Numbered from the stretch's first letter, positions 42,465 to 52,849 are shown. The stretch is 64,000 nt of DNA from Sphingopyxis sp. BE259 (GCF_031457495.1 NZ_JAVDWM010000001.1:732001-796000); one strand, 5' to 3'. Numbers and translations: made by a program. Notes: generated from the sequence alone by a model not told the origin.

Positions 42465-43161
42465 TTTCCTGCTTCCTCACCTCGGATCGCCACCGGAAAA
42501 ATTTCTCCTGACGACATCCAACCCTTAATTGACCGGGTGACCAAAGGATGATTTCTCGGGCTAGCGTCCAATTTTTTTAGGGACATGCCGTGGGTCGGCG
42601 ATCAATCTCGCTAAACACGCGCCGCGCCTTTGAAGCCGCAGCGCGGTTGTCTGAACAACCTGAATAGTTCGATCGGGCAAGCACTGCTCGCGTCTCAGGC
42701 AGGGTGCGATACTTTCGTCATCGGGTTGCGCAATGTGGTTGGGGGCAAAGCATTGATCCGGAGCATGTTCGGCTCGCTCTTGACGGCGGTACTGTTGCTC
42801 GCGCTGAGACCGGGCGCGTCCGCAGAGTTAGTTTTCGAGCCGCTTCCGCCCAGCCCGGAACTAAGCGACCGTCGGCAAAGTGCCTATGCCGGGTCCTCCA
42901 GCGAAAATCGTACCTGATAGAACAGGTTGGTCCCATTGCCCGTCCGTACGGACGTTGCTGGGCTAAACGGCAGGCCGAGCTTCTTTATGTTTCCCTACTC
43001 ATGGGGGAGTATTAAAGCTGGATTGGCCGCATCGTGGGTCAGCTGACATGGGTCGATGGAGGGAGCGTCGTCGGTCGTCGTTTCGGGCCCTTGGCCGAAG
43101 CAGGAGTTTGGCAAATGGAATTAATGTTCGCCCCTCTCATGGTGGCGGGATCGCGCGCGCG
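42465..43161. other. Gene-poor stretch between the esterase and mlaA
   Basis: No convincing gene is present in these ~700 bases. A frame at 42630-42917 contains a hydrophobic signal-peptide-like stretch (SMFGSLLTAVLLLALRPGAS) and stops soon after. It could be the start of a decayed exported protein, but nothing similar continues. Base composition is more mixed than in the transfer region. Confidence 0.35.
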
Positions 43162-44196
43162 ATGAGCCCTGCAACCGTCGCCGCGCTTCTGTTTCTGTCC
43201 GGGGTAGCGCCGCCTCCGACCGACCTCGCATCCGAAAGCCAGACTGAGACCGAGTTGCAGCGGGTAGATGATCCCTCGGCCCCACCCGAGCCGCCGATCG
43301 TTGTGCCAGCACTCGGCAACACCCCGCATCCCTCTTTAGCCGCGCCAGCAACCTCCGACGACGAGACTATGGCCGAAATGCCCTCGGCGCCCCATGATAT
43401 TGTGGTGACGGCCCGTGGCGATGCGCCGCCGGGAGATCCGCTTCAAGCGGTCAATATTGCCTCTTATCGGGCGGTCCAGTCGATCGATGCGGCGCTCGTG
43501 GCCCCAGTCGCGATGGGCTATCAAGGTATCGTACCCGAACCTGTTCGCGACGGGCTGGGCAATGCACTGCGTAACCTCAGCGAACCCGTCAATTTTCTGA
43601 ACTTCCTGTTACAGTTCAAGATCGGCAAGGCTGCCGAGACGCTCGGCCGTTTCGCCGTAAACACGACATTTGGTGTCGGCGGCCTTTTCGATGTCGCGAA
43701 GACAATGCCTTTCAATCTGCCTTACCGACGCAACGGCTTTGCCAATACATTGGGTTTCTACGGCGTCGAGCCCGGTCCCTATTTCTATCTTCCGCTTATC
43801 GGGTCGACGACATTGCGCGATCTGGCGGGCAACAGCATTGACTTGCTCGTCGTGCCGACCGCGGTCGGCGCGCCTTTCGACCGCACGGCATATGCCGTTC
43901 CGACAACTGTGGTCAGGCAACTCAATGACCGCATCGAGGGCGACGCTCAAATCCAGCGCTTGCAACAGGAAAGCCTTGATCCCTATGTCGAGACACGGAC
44001 CCTCTATCTGGAACTGCGCAAACGCGAAATCGACGCATTGAAAGTTAGGCGCAGCGACCGCAATGGCGAGGCTGGACCTCAAACAGAAATCACGGTCAGC
44101 CAGACCGGGCCCTTGTCCGATCCAGAAGGTCTCATCTCCGTCGGCCCCCTTGAACTCGAGACGCCGACCTCGGACGGTTTGCCACCGCGACCTTAA
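43162..44196 (+). CDS. mlaA: MlaA/VacJ family outer-membrane lipid-transport protein
   Basis: The 344-residue form starts at ATG 43162; an upstream ATG at 43048 is possible, and no strong ribosome-binding site decides. After a short hydrophobic start and a ~90-residue disordered region, the MlaA domain is clear: RNLSEPVNFLNFLLQ, GRFAVNTTFGVGGLFDVA and GFYGVEPGPYFYLPLIG. MlaA removes misplaced phospholipid from the outer leaflet and passes it to the Mla pathway. The usual N-terminal lipobox Cys is not visible, and the long linker ahead of the domain is unusual. The IVVTARGD stretch resembles a TonB-box-like sequence, probably by chance. Confidence 0.8.
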   Translation: MSPATVAALLFLSGVAPPPTDLASESQTETELQRVDDPSAPPEPPIVVPALGNTPHPSLAAPATSDDETMAEMPSAPHDIVVTARGDAPPGDPLQAVNIASYRAVQSIDAALVAPVAMGYQGIVPEPVRDGLGNALRNLSEPVNFLNFLLQFKIGKAAETLGRFAVNTTFGVGGLFDVAKTMPFNLPYRRNGFANTLGFYGVEPGPYFYLPLIGSTTLRDLAGNSIDLLVVPTAVGAPFDRTAYAVPTTVVRQLNDRIEGDAQIQRLQQESLDPYVETRTLYLELRKREIDALKVRRSDRNGEAGPQTEITVSQTGPLSDPEGLISVGPLELETPTSDGLPPRP

Positions 44197-45020
44197 CGCC
44201 AATGATGCACATTTGGCGGGCGCGCAGAGAAGCCAAAGCGCTTCGAAATTTTGCTCGCACGGAACTCAAGCCGTCAACTGCAATCGCCGCGGTGAATCTC
44301 AATAAGCTTCCTCGCTGAAGTTTGGTCTTCCGGTTTCGGACGTGTCGAGACAAATGCCCACAACCGCTATCGGTTCGGCCATCGCGGATGAGTTTTTCGA
44401 TCATGAACGCGTGCCTCGCGCTGTCTCCGACTGGCGTTCCCGAACTCGCCGATGGTCCCATGTCAAATGCTCGTCGCTTTGCGTGGGAACCGCTGGGCCT
44501 TCGCGTGGCAAGATGCGCCGCGCGTCAGATGGGTGTTTTGCTCGCCGAATGGCTCAATTACCGCGCAAACCAGGCTGCCAGATTGGGATCTGGATATCTC
44601 TTTTCTGTTCAAAAATTATAGGTTCGCAAGCAAGCTTGGGAATATCGTGATCGATGCGGCGGCCAAGAGTGTCATGCTGCACTCGGCAATCAGGGGCCAC
44701 AAACCGCCGCGATGATCGTGCCGCCTCCGAACGCTGCCGGATTGATCGCGAGCTCGCGGTGCCGGAGACCAGCGTGCTTCCTACAAGTGCCCGTGGGCAA
44801 CGGTCAGCGCGCCGTTCGCGTCGGTCGCATGCGACATCGCAAGCACAGGCCGCGAAATTCGGAGATCCTTGAGATGGCTCCAGATGACTTGCCTCTTTCC
44901 GTCGCAGATGCCCCCGTTTGGTGCCTTGGGCCTGGCGCATGGAAACCGGCGTCGGAGAAGGTTCCCCCGTCTCTCCGACGCCGCGATTTCTATGCGAGTT
45001 AGATTGGAACCGCTAAATCG
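44197..45020. other. Gene-free stretch between mlaA and the TonB receptor
   Basis: About 820 bases between convergent genes show only short frames without recognisable content or ribosome-binding sites. Low coding quality and several overlapping medium frames suggest decayed sequence. The receptor's terminator hairpin lies at its right end. Confidence 0.4.
44941..44983 (-). terminator. Terminator-like stem-loop after the TonB receptor gene
   Basis: Perfect 12-base arms at 44947-44958 and 44972-44983 enclose a 13-base loop. On the leftward RNA the stem is followed by GTTTCC. It lies 38 bases past the receptor stop codon. Confidence 0.65.
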
Positions 45021-47960
45021 TCAGAATTTTGCTCCGATGGCGACACCATAACGCCGCGGATCAAGAGTATAGATGTTTGTAAAATTACCGGAAGATGCAT
45101 CGGTGACATAAAGTCCGGTAACCGAGTTGCTATCGAAAATATTCTGAACGAACCCCCGGACAAACCAGCGCTCGTCGGCGCCATTCAACTGTAAAACCGC
45201 ATTTGCCTGGACGAAAGGTTCGATACGATTAATCCTGCCGTTGAAGATATTGCCATATTGCTTTCCGGTAAGGGAAATGTCGACGCGGGGGACGAGTGTC
45301 ATACCATTCCCAACCTCTGCCGTGTACTGCACGCCCATCGAGACCTTGACATTCGGCGCTTGGGGCAATGTGTTGCCCTTGATGTTAACCTCGACGCCAG
45401 GACTCAATACCTGGATCCCGCTGTTCGCAGGGATAGCGCTCGCGAGGACACCGCAAATGCCGAACGCGCCGCTGGAGGCGATATTGCCGTCCGAAGGAAA
45501 TTCCTGCGGTGCGCGAAGGCCGAGAGCCGCATTTACTCCCGCAACGAACGCATCAGCAACGCCAGGCGCAGGTCCCGTGACAGCGCAGTGCGCACCATTG
45601 CTGATGTCCTTGATAATCACGGCATCAGGATCTCCGCCGCCCGGATCACGCGGATTGGAGAAGAATTGATCGCCGGCGACCTTGGCATTGAGATAGCTGA
45701 AGGACAGATTGATAAGCCAGTTCGGGTCCGGCCTGATGACAGACTCCAGTTCGACACCCCAGATATTGGCGTCAACCGTGTCATTCACAGACGTTCTTGC
45801 CACGATGCGGCTGAGCTGCAGTCCACTATATTTGTAGTAAAATGCGGTGGCATTCAGTTGCAACGCGCCGTTTGCGAAGACGTTCTTGGAGCCAATCTCG
45901 AAGGCATCGATCGATTCAGAGCCGAAACTCTCGCTGACGGCGAAAATCGGAGAAAGCGGAGGATTGATACCGCCGGATTTGTAACCCCTCGAGTAAGATG
46001 CATAGAGTGAATTGTCCGGCGTAACCTCGAAGGCCAGAACTGCTCGTCCGGTAATTTCGTCGAAGCTTACTTCGCGAAACTGGGCGAGCTGTTGGCCCGG
46101 TGTCCCCGGGTCGGCATCGAAAAGTCCAGACGGCCCGGTGAGAGGCGTTATCGGGGTATCGAACGGATCTCCATCGTTGGCATAAGGGTTCAGGAAACTG
46201 ATCAGTGTCGTACGCGCCGTTACATCCTTCTTGTCATTGTTGTAACGCAGCCCCCCGGTCAACGTCAGCCGGTCGCTTAGATCGAAATAGACCTCGCCGA
46301 AAATCCCATAGCTCTCCAGATTCGATTCCAGCGAGTTGTTCCGATACATCGACGTCGCGAAATAGGATGGCGGAAGGCCGCCCGACAAGGAGCCGAATGA
46401 ACCCAATATGGCACTGGCGTAATCGAGCGCAAACGAGTTCACATAATAGCTATTGTCGGTGGTTTTCGATTTCGCGTAAATTCCCCCCAACAGGAAATTG
46501 AACGGCCCGTCGAAGTCACTCGTAAGGATGAGCTCTCCGCTCCACGATTCGCGTTGTTCCGAAGATCGATCGAAAGAAAGCGGCGTTTCGGAACACAGCG
46601 AGTTCCCTTCGAAAGCGCCTCTGCTTCCATCATCATTATCCGAGGTGCACAGCACGCCCTGCGGACCGTCCGGGATGAGAGCGCCGGCAATCGGCGAAAA
46701 ATAGGCCGAGGAGCCGGGAATGAAGGCCGGCGCCGGCGGAGCAAGACCCGTCGGCAATCCGTTAGCCGCAAAAAAGGCCAGCGTATTGAGCGCCGGGGCG
46801 AAACCGGCACGGCTTTGAATTCCAAGAAAATAGTCCTGCCTAGAATCGACTTCAGTATCCTGATAAATGCCGGTGGCCGTCAGGGTCATCGCGCCGAATT
46901 TTTGCTCAAGGCGCGCCTGCACCTGTAGCTCTTCCGCAAAATAGAAGGGCGTATAGGCCGTGTTGACGACACGCACATCGCCAGGCTCCTGAAACCCGGA
47001 AAACCCGTCAGGGCCATAAAGGCTGCCAAGGCCGAGTACGGCGGGAATGCCCTGAATGGCGAAGAACTCGGAAGAACTGAGCGTCGCACCGACCGTGGAA
47101 TTTGCGTTCGTGGTATCGAAATCACGTCGATTGTTCAGGCATCCGAGCACGCCCAATGGATCGCGTTGGCACGTTTGTTTCTGGTTTCTGAGGCGCGTGT
47201 CCTTTTCCCGGAAATAATAGCCCATGAGATCGATCGTCGTATCAGGACCGGGCTCGAAACGAAGTGAGCCTCGCAACGCGTAAAGGTCCCGAGTGTCGAT
47301 GTCCGATCCATCATAAAGATTCGTCGTATAACCGTCGCGGTTCACATATATGCCCGCCAGTCTCACGCCGATCATATCCCCGATCGGGACATTGACCATG
47401 CCACGCGCTTCGATGCTGTTGAAATTGCCATACTCGAATTGCGCTTCAGCCTCGAAACGGGAGAGTTTGGGTTTCGCGGTCACGACATTCACGACCCCGG
47501 AGGTCGCATTCCGACCGAACAGGGTGCCTTGAGGTCCGCGAAGGACTTCAATCCGTTCCAGATCGAAATATTCGGTCTCGAACAGGCGTGTTCCGAACAA
47601 GGGTGATCCATTGACATGAATTGCGGTCGCAGCATCGCAGGTGACGCCGACGCACAGGTCGCCAACGCCGCGAATAGTGAATGAAGCTGAGGTGAAATTG
47701 CCTTTCGAGAAAGATACATTGGGCAGCGTCAGCTGTAGATCCGAGGCATTTTCGATCTGCTGGCTTTCAAGCGCCTCAGCGCTGAATGCGCTGACAGCTA
47801 TCGGCACGTCTTGCAAGCTTTGCGCCTGACGTTGCGCCGTCACGACGATGACATCGTTACCGCCATCTGGCTCTTCAGCTATGGCTTCCTGAGCATTTGA
47901 GACCTGTGGCAACGCCATCAGGACGGCGCTTGCCAACAAATAAGCTTTGTTATTCATCAC
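45021..47960 (-). CDS. TonB-dependent outer-membrane receptor
   Basis: The 979-residue protein has a signal peptide (to about residue 23, SNAQE), the TonB box-like NDVIVVTAQRQ and a plug domain (LQDVPIAVSAFSAEAL, IEVLRGPQGTLFGRNATSGVVNVVT). A ~750-residue beta-barrel follows, ending in the aromatic-terminated RRYGVAIGAKF. It belongs to the large sphingomonad receptor group used to import poorly soluble organic compounds or siderophores. Two cysteine pairs in the plug and barrel suggest disulfides. Its place next to mlaA and the catabolic operon suggests substrate uptake for that pathway; the substrate cannot be read from sequence. It starts after AGAAGGG. Confidence 0.92.
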   Translation of the reverse strand: MMNNKAYLLASAVLMALPQVSNAQEAIAEEPDGGNDVIVVTAQRQAQSLQDVPIAVSAFSAEALESQQIENASDLQLTLPNVSFSKGNFTSASFTIRGVGDLCVGVTCDAATAIHVNGSPLFGTRLFETEYFDLERIEVLRGPQGTLFGRNATSGVVNVVTAKPKLSRFEAEAQFEYGNFNSIEARGMVNVPIGDMIGVRLAGIYVNRDGYTTNLYDGSDIDTRDLYALRGSLRFEPGPDTTIDLMGYYFREKDTRLRNQKQTCQRDPLGVLGCLNNRRDFDTTNANSTVGATLSSSEFFAIQGIPAVLGLGSLYGPDGFSGFQEPGDVRVVNTAYTPFYFAEELQVQARLEQKFGAMTLTATGIYQDTEVDSRQDYFLGIQSRAGFAPALNTLAFFAANGLPTGLAPPAPAFIPGSSAYFSPIAGALIPDGPQGVLCTSDNDDGSRGAFEGNSLCSETPLSFDRSSEQRESWSGELILTSDFDGPFNFLLGGIYAKSKTTDNSYYVNSFALDYASAILGSFGSLSGGLPPSYFATSMYRNNSLESNLESYGIFGEVYFDLSDRLTLTGGLRYNNDKKDVTARTTLISFLNPYANDGDPFDTPITPLTGPSGLFDADPGTPGQQLAQFREVSFDEITGRAVLAFEVTPDNSLYASYSRGYKSGGINPPLSPIFAVSESFGSESIDAFEIGSKNVFANGALQLNATAFYYKYSGLQLSRIVARTSVNDTVDANIWGVELESVIRPDPNWLINLSFSYLNAKVAGDQFFSNPRDPGGGDPDAVIIKDISNGAHCAVTGPAPGVADAFVAGVNAALGLRAPQEFPSDGNIASSGAFGICGVLASAIPANSGIQVLSPGVEVNIKGNTLPQAPNVKVSMGVQYTAEVGNGMTLVPRVDISLTGKQYGNIFNGRINRIEPFVQANAVLQLNGADERWFVRGFVQNIFDSNSVTGLYVTDASSGNFTNIYTLDPRRYGVAIGAKF

Positions 47961-48627
47961 CCTTCTCTCCCTGTCTCGATTTTTTAGTTTCTTACGCGAA
48001 CCCGTCCTTTTCCCCGGTAGTCGATGTTCAAAAATGGGGCAGCTCGCCGAGCTGCCCCGAGTTTGAGAGGTGGCCAGAAGGAGATTTCCGGAGAGGAAAA
48101 GATTCTCGCCGCCCGGCTTGAAGCTGAGCAGTTTTTCGGTATTTGGTAAAGAACTTTATTATGGCACTTTATTATATTGCTCGGGGCGCTGGGAGGTGTT
48201 CCATCTCAGATCCGAAGAAATCAGTTTATACATCCGATGCTTGCTGTCAGCGCTTCAGCCTTGGCACGGTCGAGCGCGCGCCGACGACTTTTGGATGCGG
48301 CTGCGGTACGGCACGCCCGATCCCGAGCGCATGTCCCGCCGAAGCTGGACAGCCTTTTGTGGCTCCATGACCTTGCCTTGCTGTTTGCCTCGGAAGGCAT
48401 ATCGACCAACTGTGCCACGATAGATTTCTTTGTGGCGCCAAGCAACACAGGCAAGAGAAGAAGATCTAAACAGAACATATGAACTCTGCTTGGTTATTTC
48501 TGCCTCGGCCTTAGTATTTATGTCTTGCTGTGCAAAAGAGGCCTCATCGTTTAACTAAATGTTGGATCGGCAATTCTCGCATCGCCATTACGGTCGCATG
48601 CAACCATAAAATCGCGCTAGACGTTGC
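47961..48627. other. Gene-free stretch upstream of the TonB receptor
   Basis: These ~670 bases must include the receptor promoter. They are less GC-rich than the flanks. Small frames occur, one of which (48177-48482) has a faint TetR-like flavour but no coherent domain. No operator was defined. Confidence 0.4.
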
Positions 48628-49605
48628 TCAAGTCGGCGCTTCCCAAAGCCGGAGAAGGCTCCTCAACGCGGTGACAAAGGCCAGCGGCTGGTCGAGCATC
48701 AGATGGTGGCGGGCTTGAGGCACGGCAATGATCGGAATGGCTCCTCCCCCCAGTTCACGAACATATGCCACGGAATCCCGGTTGAAGAGCTGGCTCTCCT
48801 CGCCGTGAACGATAGCCTTGCGGCCCGGCGCGTTCACTAGGCGCTCGCCGATGGTGAGCCACTCGTCGGGCCGGTTGCTCCTCCGGAACACTTCGGGAGA
48901 GAATTTCCACGTCCAACCCTCCCCGTCACGCCGCAGAGAATGAAAGGCCATATAGTCCAAAAGAAATGGCTCACCGACAGGCTGGGGTGGGGAAAGGACG
49001 TATCGACTGCGCGCCGCGTCGTAGCTGGGATAGCGACTTTTGGCTTTGTCCGGGTCGCCGGATCCGGGGCTGGCGCGGCGGAGATTCCAATACGCTTGCA
49101 AGAGCGCAGGTCGCATGACCATCAGGTCGCAAACCACAATGCCGGAGAAGGTATCGGGCGATTGGGTGACGGCCGTCAACGCTGCGCCAGAACCGAAACT
49201 GTGGGCAATGATCGTGGGCTTGTGGCCATCCGCAAACAGTCCAAGCGCTTCGGCAATTTCGCCGAACTCGCGCCCCCTGGCCAAGGGGTCGGCGTGCCCT
49301 CGCATTTCGCTGTCGCCCATGCCGGCAAGATCGAAGGCCACCACATCATAATCTTCGGCCAGAAACGGCGCGATGAAGGAAAAGCAGCGGGCATGCGAGA
49401 GAAAACCGTGCGTCATCAGTACCTTGGGTTTCGCCCGGTCGCCCCAGCGAAAGTAATGCGCTTTGGCACCCTCGATCTCTACATAGCCTTCCTCGCGCGG
49501 CACCCTGAGAGCGGAAACGAACCATTCGGGCAGATGCGAACCATCGCCCGCCCAGAGAGCGTCGATGTCCTCGGGGCAATCTTCAATCTTTACCGCCTCG
49601 TTCAT
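48628..49605 (-). CDS. Alpha/beta-hydrolase coupled to the Baeyer-Villiger monooxygenase
   Basis: From ATG 49605 the product has 325 residues. An alpha/beta-hydrolase is evident: MTHGFLSHARCF (oxyanion loop), AFDLAGMGDSEMRGH, AHSFGSGAAL with the nucleophile Ser and ARHHLMLDQP with the catalytic His near the C-terminus. It overlaps the monooxygenase gene by four bases (ATGA). The natural reading is that it hydrolyses the ester or lactone made by that enzyme. It is the last gene of the operon. Epoxide hydrolase activity is less likely because Ser, not Asp, is at the elbow. Confidence 0.85.
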   Translation of the reverse strand: MNEAVKIEDCPEDIDALWAGDGSHLPEWFVSALRVPREEGYVEIEGAKAHYFRWGDRAKPKVLMTHGFLSHARCFSFIAPFLAEDYDVVAFDLAGMGDSEMRGHADPLARGREFGEIAEALGLFADGHKPTIIAHSFGSGAALTAVTQSPDTFSGIVVCDLMVMRPALLQAYWNLRRASPGSGDPDKAKSRYPSYDAARSRYVLSPPQPVGEPFLLDYMAFHSLRRDGEGWTWKFSPEVFRRSNRPDEWLTIGERLVNAPGRKAIVHGEESQLFNRDSVAYVRELGGGAIPIIAVPQARHHLMLDQPLAFVTALRSLLRLWEAPT

Positions 49606-51239
49606 ATTGTTGGGCCGTCCTTGCGTGTGAGTTTTTCGAAAGCGAAGCCAGCATAGCTGCCGGCCGCCTCTTCGTCGCAGAGCGCGGCATAGCCAGACAC
49701 GCTCGGAAAATTGATGAGCTGGCGCTTCTTTCCCGGAATATTCGCGCCCATGTACCATGAGGCCGCCTCGGGAAAGAGCGTCATCGCGCCAGCCGCGGCA
49801 ACCATTTCAGTCCAGCCAGTTTCGGCAGCCGGTTTGCCCTCGAAAAGATCGATGTCCCTCCTACGCAACCAGACCATGAAATCGCAAATCCAGTCGCCCT
49901 GTATTTCCGCGCTTGTCGGGCCATTGGCGAAACCCGACGGGCTGAGAGGACCATAAGCGAACAACATGTTGGGAAAACCCGACACCGCCATGCCGAGATA
50001 GGCGCGCACACCGTCTTCCCACGCCTGCCAAAGGGGAAGCCCCTCCCTCCCGGTGATGTTCATGTCGATCAACCCGCCACGCCCGGCATCGAAGCCGGTC
50101 GCAAAAATGATCAGATCGCATTCGACCTCACCGTCTTCCATCTTGATGGCCTGGGGCTCGATACGGATGATCGCGTTTGCCTTCAGATCGACCAGCGCGA
50201 CATTATCCTGCTCGAAAATTTCATAATATCCCTGTTCGAGCGAGGGTCTTTTCGTGCCGAAAGGATGCGGCGGCTCCGCAGGCGCAAGTTTCTCGGCCAG
50301 AACGGGGTCGATAATCCGCGCGAGAACCTTTTTGCGCCAGAACTCATAGGCGTAGCGGTTCGCTTCGCGATTGGTCAGTATGTCGGCAAAGTTGTTGTAC
50401 CAGAATTTGAGGCCGCCCTGCCGCCACAGGGTCTCGAAATGGTTGTTGCGCGTCGTGGCGTCTACATCGAGCGCGGAGATGTCAAGCGACTGGCATTCGA
50501 ATCCCCCGTTCGTTCGCTTGCGCCGAACAAAAATGGCGGGATAGCCCTGCTTATCACGCTGCTGAATGTCTTCGGTAAGCCGTTCCTGGCGCATGGGCAG
50601 GCCCAGAATAGGAGTCCTCTGAAACAAGGTCAGCTTTTCTGCGCATTTGGCGGCCTCCTGCGCGATCTGCACTCCGCTCGCACCAGTGCCGATGACGGCG
50701 ATCCGGCGGCCCGAAAGATCGATACCCTGTTGCGGCCATCGCGCCGTGTGACACCAATCGCCTTCGAACGCCGCGATTCCTCGCATATCGGGAATATACG
50801 GCTTCGATGCGAATCCCAAAGCGGGCAGAAGGAAGTGTGTCGATATTCCTTCCCCGCCCTCAAGCTGCAGGCGCCACCGTCGTCCCTCTTCATCGAACCT
50901 TGCGCTTTGGACCCTCGATCCCATCCGCATAAGCGGCCAAAGGCCCAGCGTATCGCAAACATGCCGGAAATAGGCTCTGAGCTCCTTCCATCCGGGAAAG
51001 CGCTCGCTCCAGGCCCATGATTTCCAAACCTCGGGTATCGAAAACTCATAGAGCGGTACCTGCGAGTCCACGCGGGCACCGGGATAGCAATTCCAGTACC
51101 AAATGCCGCCGGGCTGGGCGGCCGCATCTACCAGCAGCACCTTGAACCCGGCGTCACGCAATTTGTGCAGCAGATAGATGCCGCTGAAGCCTGCACCGAC
51201 GATCACGGCATCGTAATCGGGAGAGCCAGTCGATCTCAC
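49602..51239 (-). CDS. Flavin-dependent Baeyer-Villiger-type monooxygenase
   Basis: I place the start at GTG 51239, overlapping the ligase stop in GTGA; the product has 545 residues. The FAD site is GAGFSGIYLLHKL near residue 16, the NADPH site GTGASGVQIAQE lies near residue 185 and the BVMO fingerprint FEGDWCHTARWP is fully matched just before it. Class B monooxygenases turn ketones into esters or lactones using NADPH and O2. With the overlapping hydrolase it forms a two-step ring-opening or chain-cleaving module. Length and motifs are normal. Confidence 0.9.
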   Translation of the reverse strand: MRSTGSPDYDAVIVGAGFSGIYLLHKLRDAGFKVLLVDAAAQPGGIWYWNCYPGARVDSQVPLYEFSIPEVWKSWAWSERFPGWKELRAYFRHVCDTLGLWPLMRMGSRVQSARFDEEGRRWRLQLEGGEGISTHFLLPALGFASKPYIPDMRGIAAFEGDWCHTARWPQQGIDLSGRRIAVIGTGASGVQIAQEAAKCAEKLTLFQRTPILGLPMRQERLTEDIQQRDKQGYPAIFVRRKRTNGGFECQSLDISALDVDATTRNNHFETLWRQGGLKFWYNNFADILTNREANRYAYEFWRKKVLARIIDPVLAEKLAPAEPPHPFGTKRPSLEQGYYEIFEQDNVALVDLKANAIIRIEPQAIKMEDGEVECDLIIFATGFDAGRGGLIDMNITGREGLPLWQAWEDGVRAYLGMAVSGFPNMLFAYGPLSPSGFANGPTSAEIQGDWICDFMVWLRRRDIDLFEGKPAAETGWTEMVAAAGAMTLFPEAASWYMGANIPGKKRQLINFPSVSGYAALCDEEAAGSYAGFAFEKLTRKDGPTI

Positions 51240-52849
51240 GTCGCGACATTCGATCGTTCGGCAATCGCTTTTGCCGTTGCATAATCGGCCTTGCCGTTCG
51301 AGGCTCGCATGGGGATGTCTGTCGGAATTATGGTCTTGGGAGTTTTGTATCCCGCCAAATGTGCGCGCACATGGGTTTTGACCGCTTGTTCGTCGAACTG
51401 GGCGTGGTCGTTGAGGTGGACGATCGCGGTTACGGCTTGGCCCCATTTATCATCCGGCACGCCTACGACCAGCGCGTCCCCGATGGCGGGATGGGTCTTG
51501 AGCACTTCCTCGACCTCCTCGGGATAAACTTTCTCTCCCGCCGTGTTGATGCAGACGCTTCCGCGGCCGAGCAAGGTCAGGCTGCCATCGGCTTCTACCC
51601 GACACCAGTCGCCCGGAATGGAATAGCGCACCCCATCGATCGTGCGAAACGTCTTCGCGGATTTCTCGGGGTCCTTGTAATAGCCTATGGGGATCGCACC
51701 CTTCCGGGCGATAAATCCCGGCACGCCGCTCCCCGGTTCGACTTTCTGGTCGGTTTCGTCGAAAACATCGCAGAACTCGCCGATCCCAAATTTCGCGGTG
51801 TTCGTGCCGCCCTCCGCAGTGGTGACGGCAAGGCCGAAGCCGAGGCCTTCGGATGCGCCAAAACTGTCCATCAGTACGATTTGCGGAATATGCCGGCACA
51901 GGCCGGACTTGACCTCCTTGCTCCACATCACACCGGAAGAGAGGATTGTAACGAGGCTGCTGGTATCCCAGCGGCCAGGGTGGTCGTCGAGCGCGGAAAG
52001 CATTGGCTTGGCAAAGGCGTCGCCCACGATCGCTATACCTTCCACCTTGTGCCTTTCCACCGTATCCCACAGTTCCTCGGCATCGAAAGACCATGCCTCC
52101 AACGTAACTATCGCGCCGCCAGACATCAGCGTGCCGATCGCAGTGATAAAGCCCGTTCCGTGCATCAGCGGGCAAGAGGAAAGCGTGCGCCTGCCCGGGC
52201 CTTCGCGGGCGATCAGCGCGACATTTTCTTCGAGTGTCTCTGGAACGGGGCCGAGCAACTTCTGTGCGTCGAGTTGGGCCTTGCGCATGTCATCATGACG
52301 CCACATCACGCCCTTGGGCATTCCGGTCGTACCACCCGTATAGATGAAAAGCAGATCGGCGGGCGAGCGTGTGATGCCGAGCGCCGATCCGTCCCCCTCT
52401 TGCGCGAGAGTCTCATAGTGGATCGCAAAGGGCGCGATTGAAGACAGCTCGCCAATTTCGACGAAGGTGCGAACCTTCCTAAGCCGGTCGTTGAGTTCGA
52501 CGATAGTGTCGCGGAATTCCGAACTGTAAACGATGACCTCGCTGTCGGAATCGTCGAAGATATAAAACACCTCTTCGGCCCGATAACGGTAATTGATGTT
52601 CACATGCGTCAAACGCCCCTTGAAGCAGGCCGCCATCAACTCGCCATATTCGGGTCGGTTGCGCATATAGAAGGCGACCTTCGCGCCATCGCGGATGCCG
52701 CGTTGGCGCAACCCGCGGGCGATATTGTTCGAGCGCGCCGACATCTCGGGCCAGGTGACGATCCGGTCTCCATGTATCAGAGCCGGCGCATCTTCGGGCA
52801 TGAAGGGCTCGATCGCGTCGAGAATATCCCCGAGATTCCAGTCGATCAC
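51236..52849 (-). CDS. Acyl-CoA synthetase (AMP-binding enzyme)
   Basis: From GTG 52849, preceded by AGGAGA, the product has 537 residues. The AMP-binding P-loop-like YTGGTTGMPKGVMW, DSFGASEGLG, the GDWCRVEADGSLTLLGRG hinge and the C-terminal TPKTIIPTDIPMRASNGKADY with the catalytic Lys are all present. It activates a carboxylic acid to its CoA thioester. Genes on either side suggest the acid is a side-chain or ring-derived acid, entering the two acyl-CoA dehydrogenases. Another GTG-type start upstream is less well placed. Confidence 0.9.
   Translation of the reverse strand: MIDWNLGDILDAIEPFMPEDAPALIHGDRIVTWPEMSARSNNIARGLRQRGIRDGAKVAFYMRNRPEYGELMAACFKGRLTHVNINYRYRAEEVFYIFDDSDSEVIVYSSEFRDTIVELNDRLRKVRTFVEIGELSSIAPFAIHYETLAQEGDGSALGITRSPADLLFIYTGGTTGMPKGVMWRHDDMRKAQLDAQKLLGPVPETLEENVALIAREGPGRRTLSSCPLMHGTGFITAIGTLMSGGAIVTLEAWSFDAEELWDTVERHKVEGIAIVGDAFAKPMLSALDDHPGRWDTSSLVTILSSGVMWSKEVKSGLCRHIPQIVLMDSFGASEGLGFGLAVTTAEGGTNTAKFGIGEFCDVFDETDQKVEPGSGVPGFIARKGAIPIGYYKDPEKSAKTFRTIDGVRYSIPGDWCRVEADGSLTLLGRGSVCINTAGEKVYPEEVEEVLKTHPAIGDALVVGVPDDKWGQAVTAIVHLNDHAQFDEQAVKTHVRAHLAGYKTPKTIIPTDIPMRASNGKADYATAKAIAERSNVAT

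Noticed and set aside
42630..42917. 95-residue frame with a signal-peptide-like stretch
   Set aside because: It stops soon after the signal-like part, has no good ribosome-binding site and no recognisable mature domain; kept only as a comment in the spacer entry.
48177..48482. Possible TetR regulator fragment
   Set aside because: Only scattered resemblance (RRRLLDAA and LLFASEGIST) without a continuous helix-turn-helix or a ligand domain; no ribosome-binding site.
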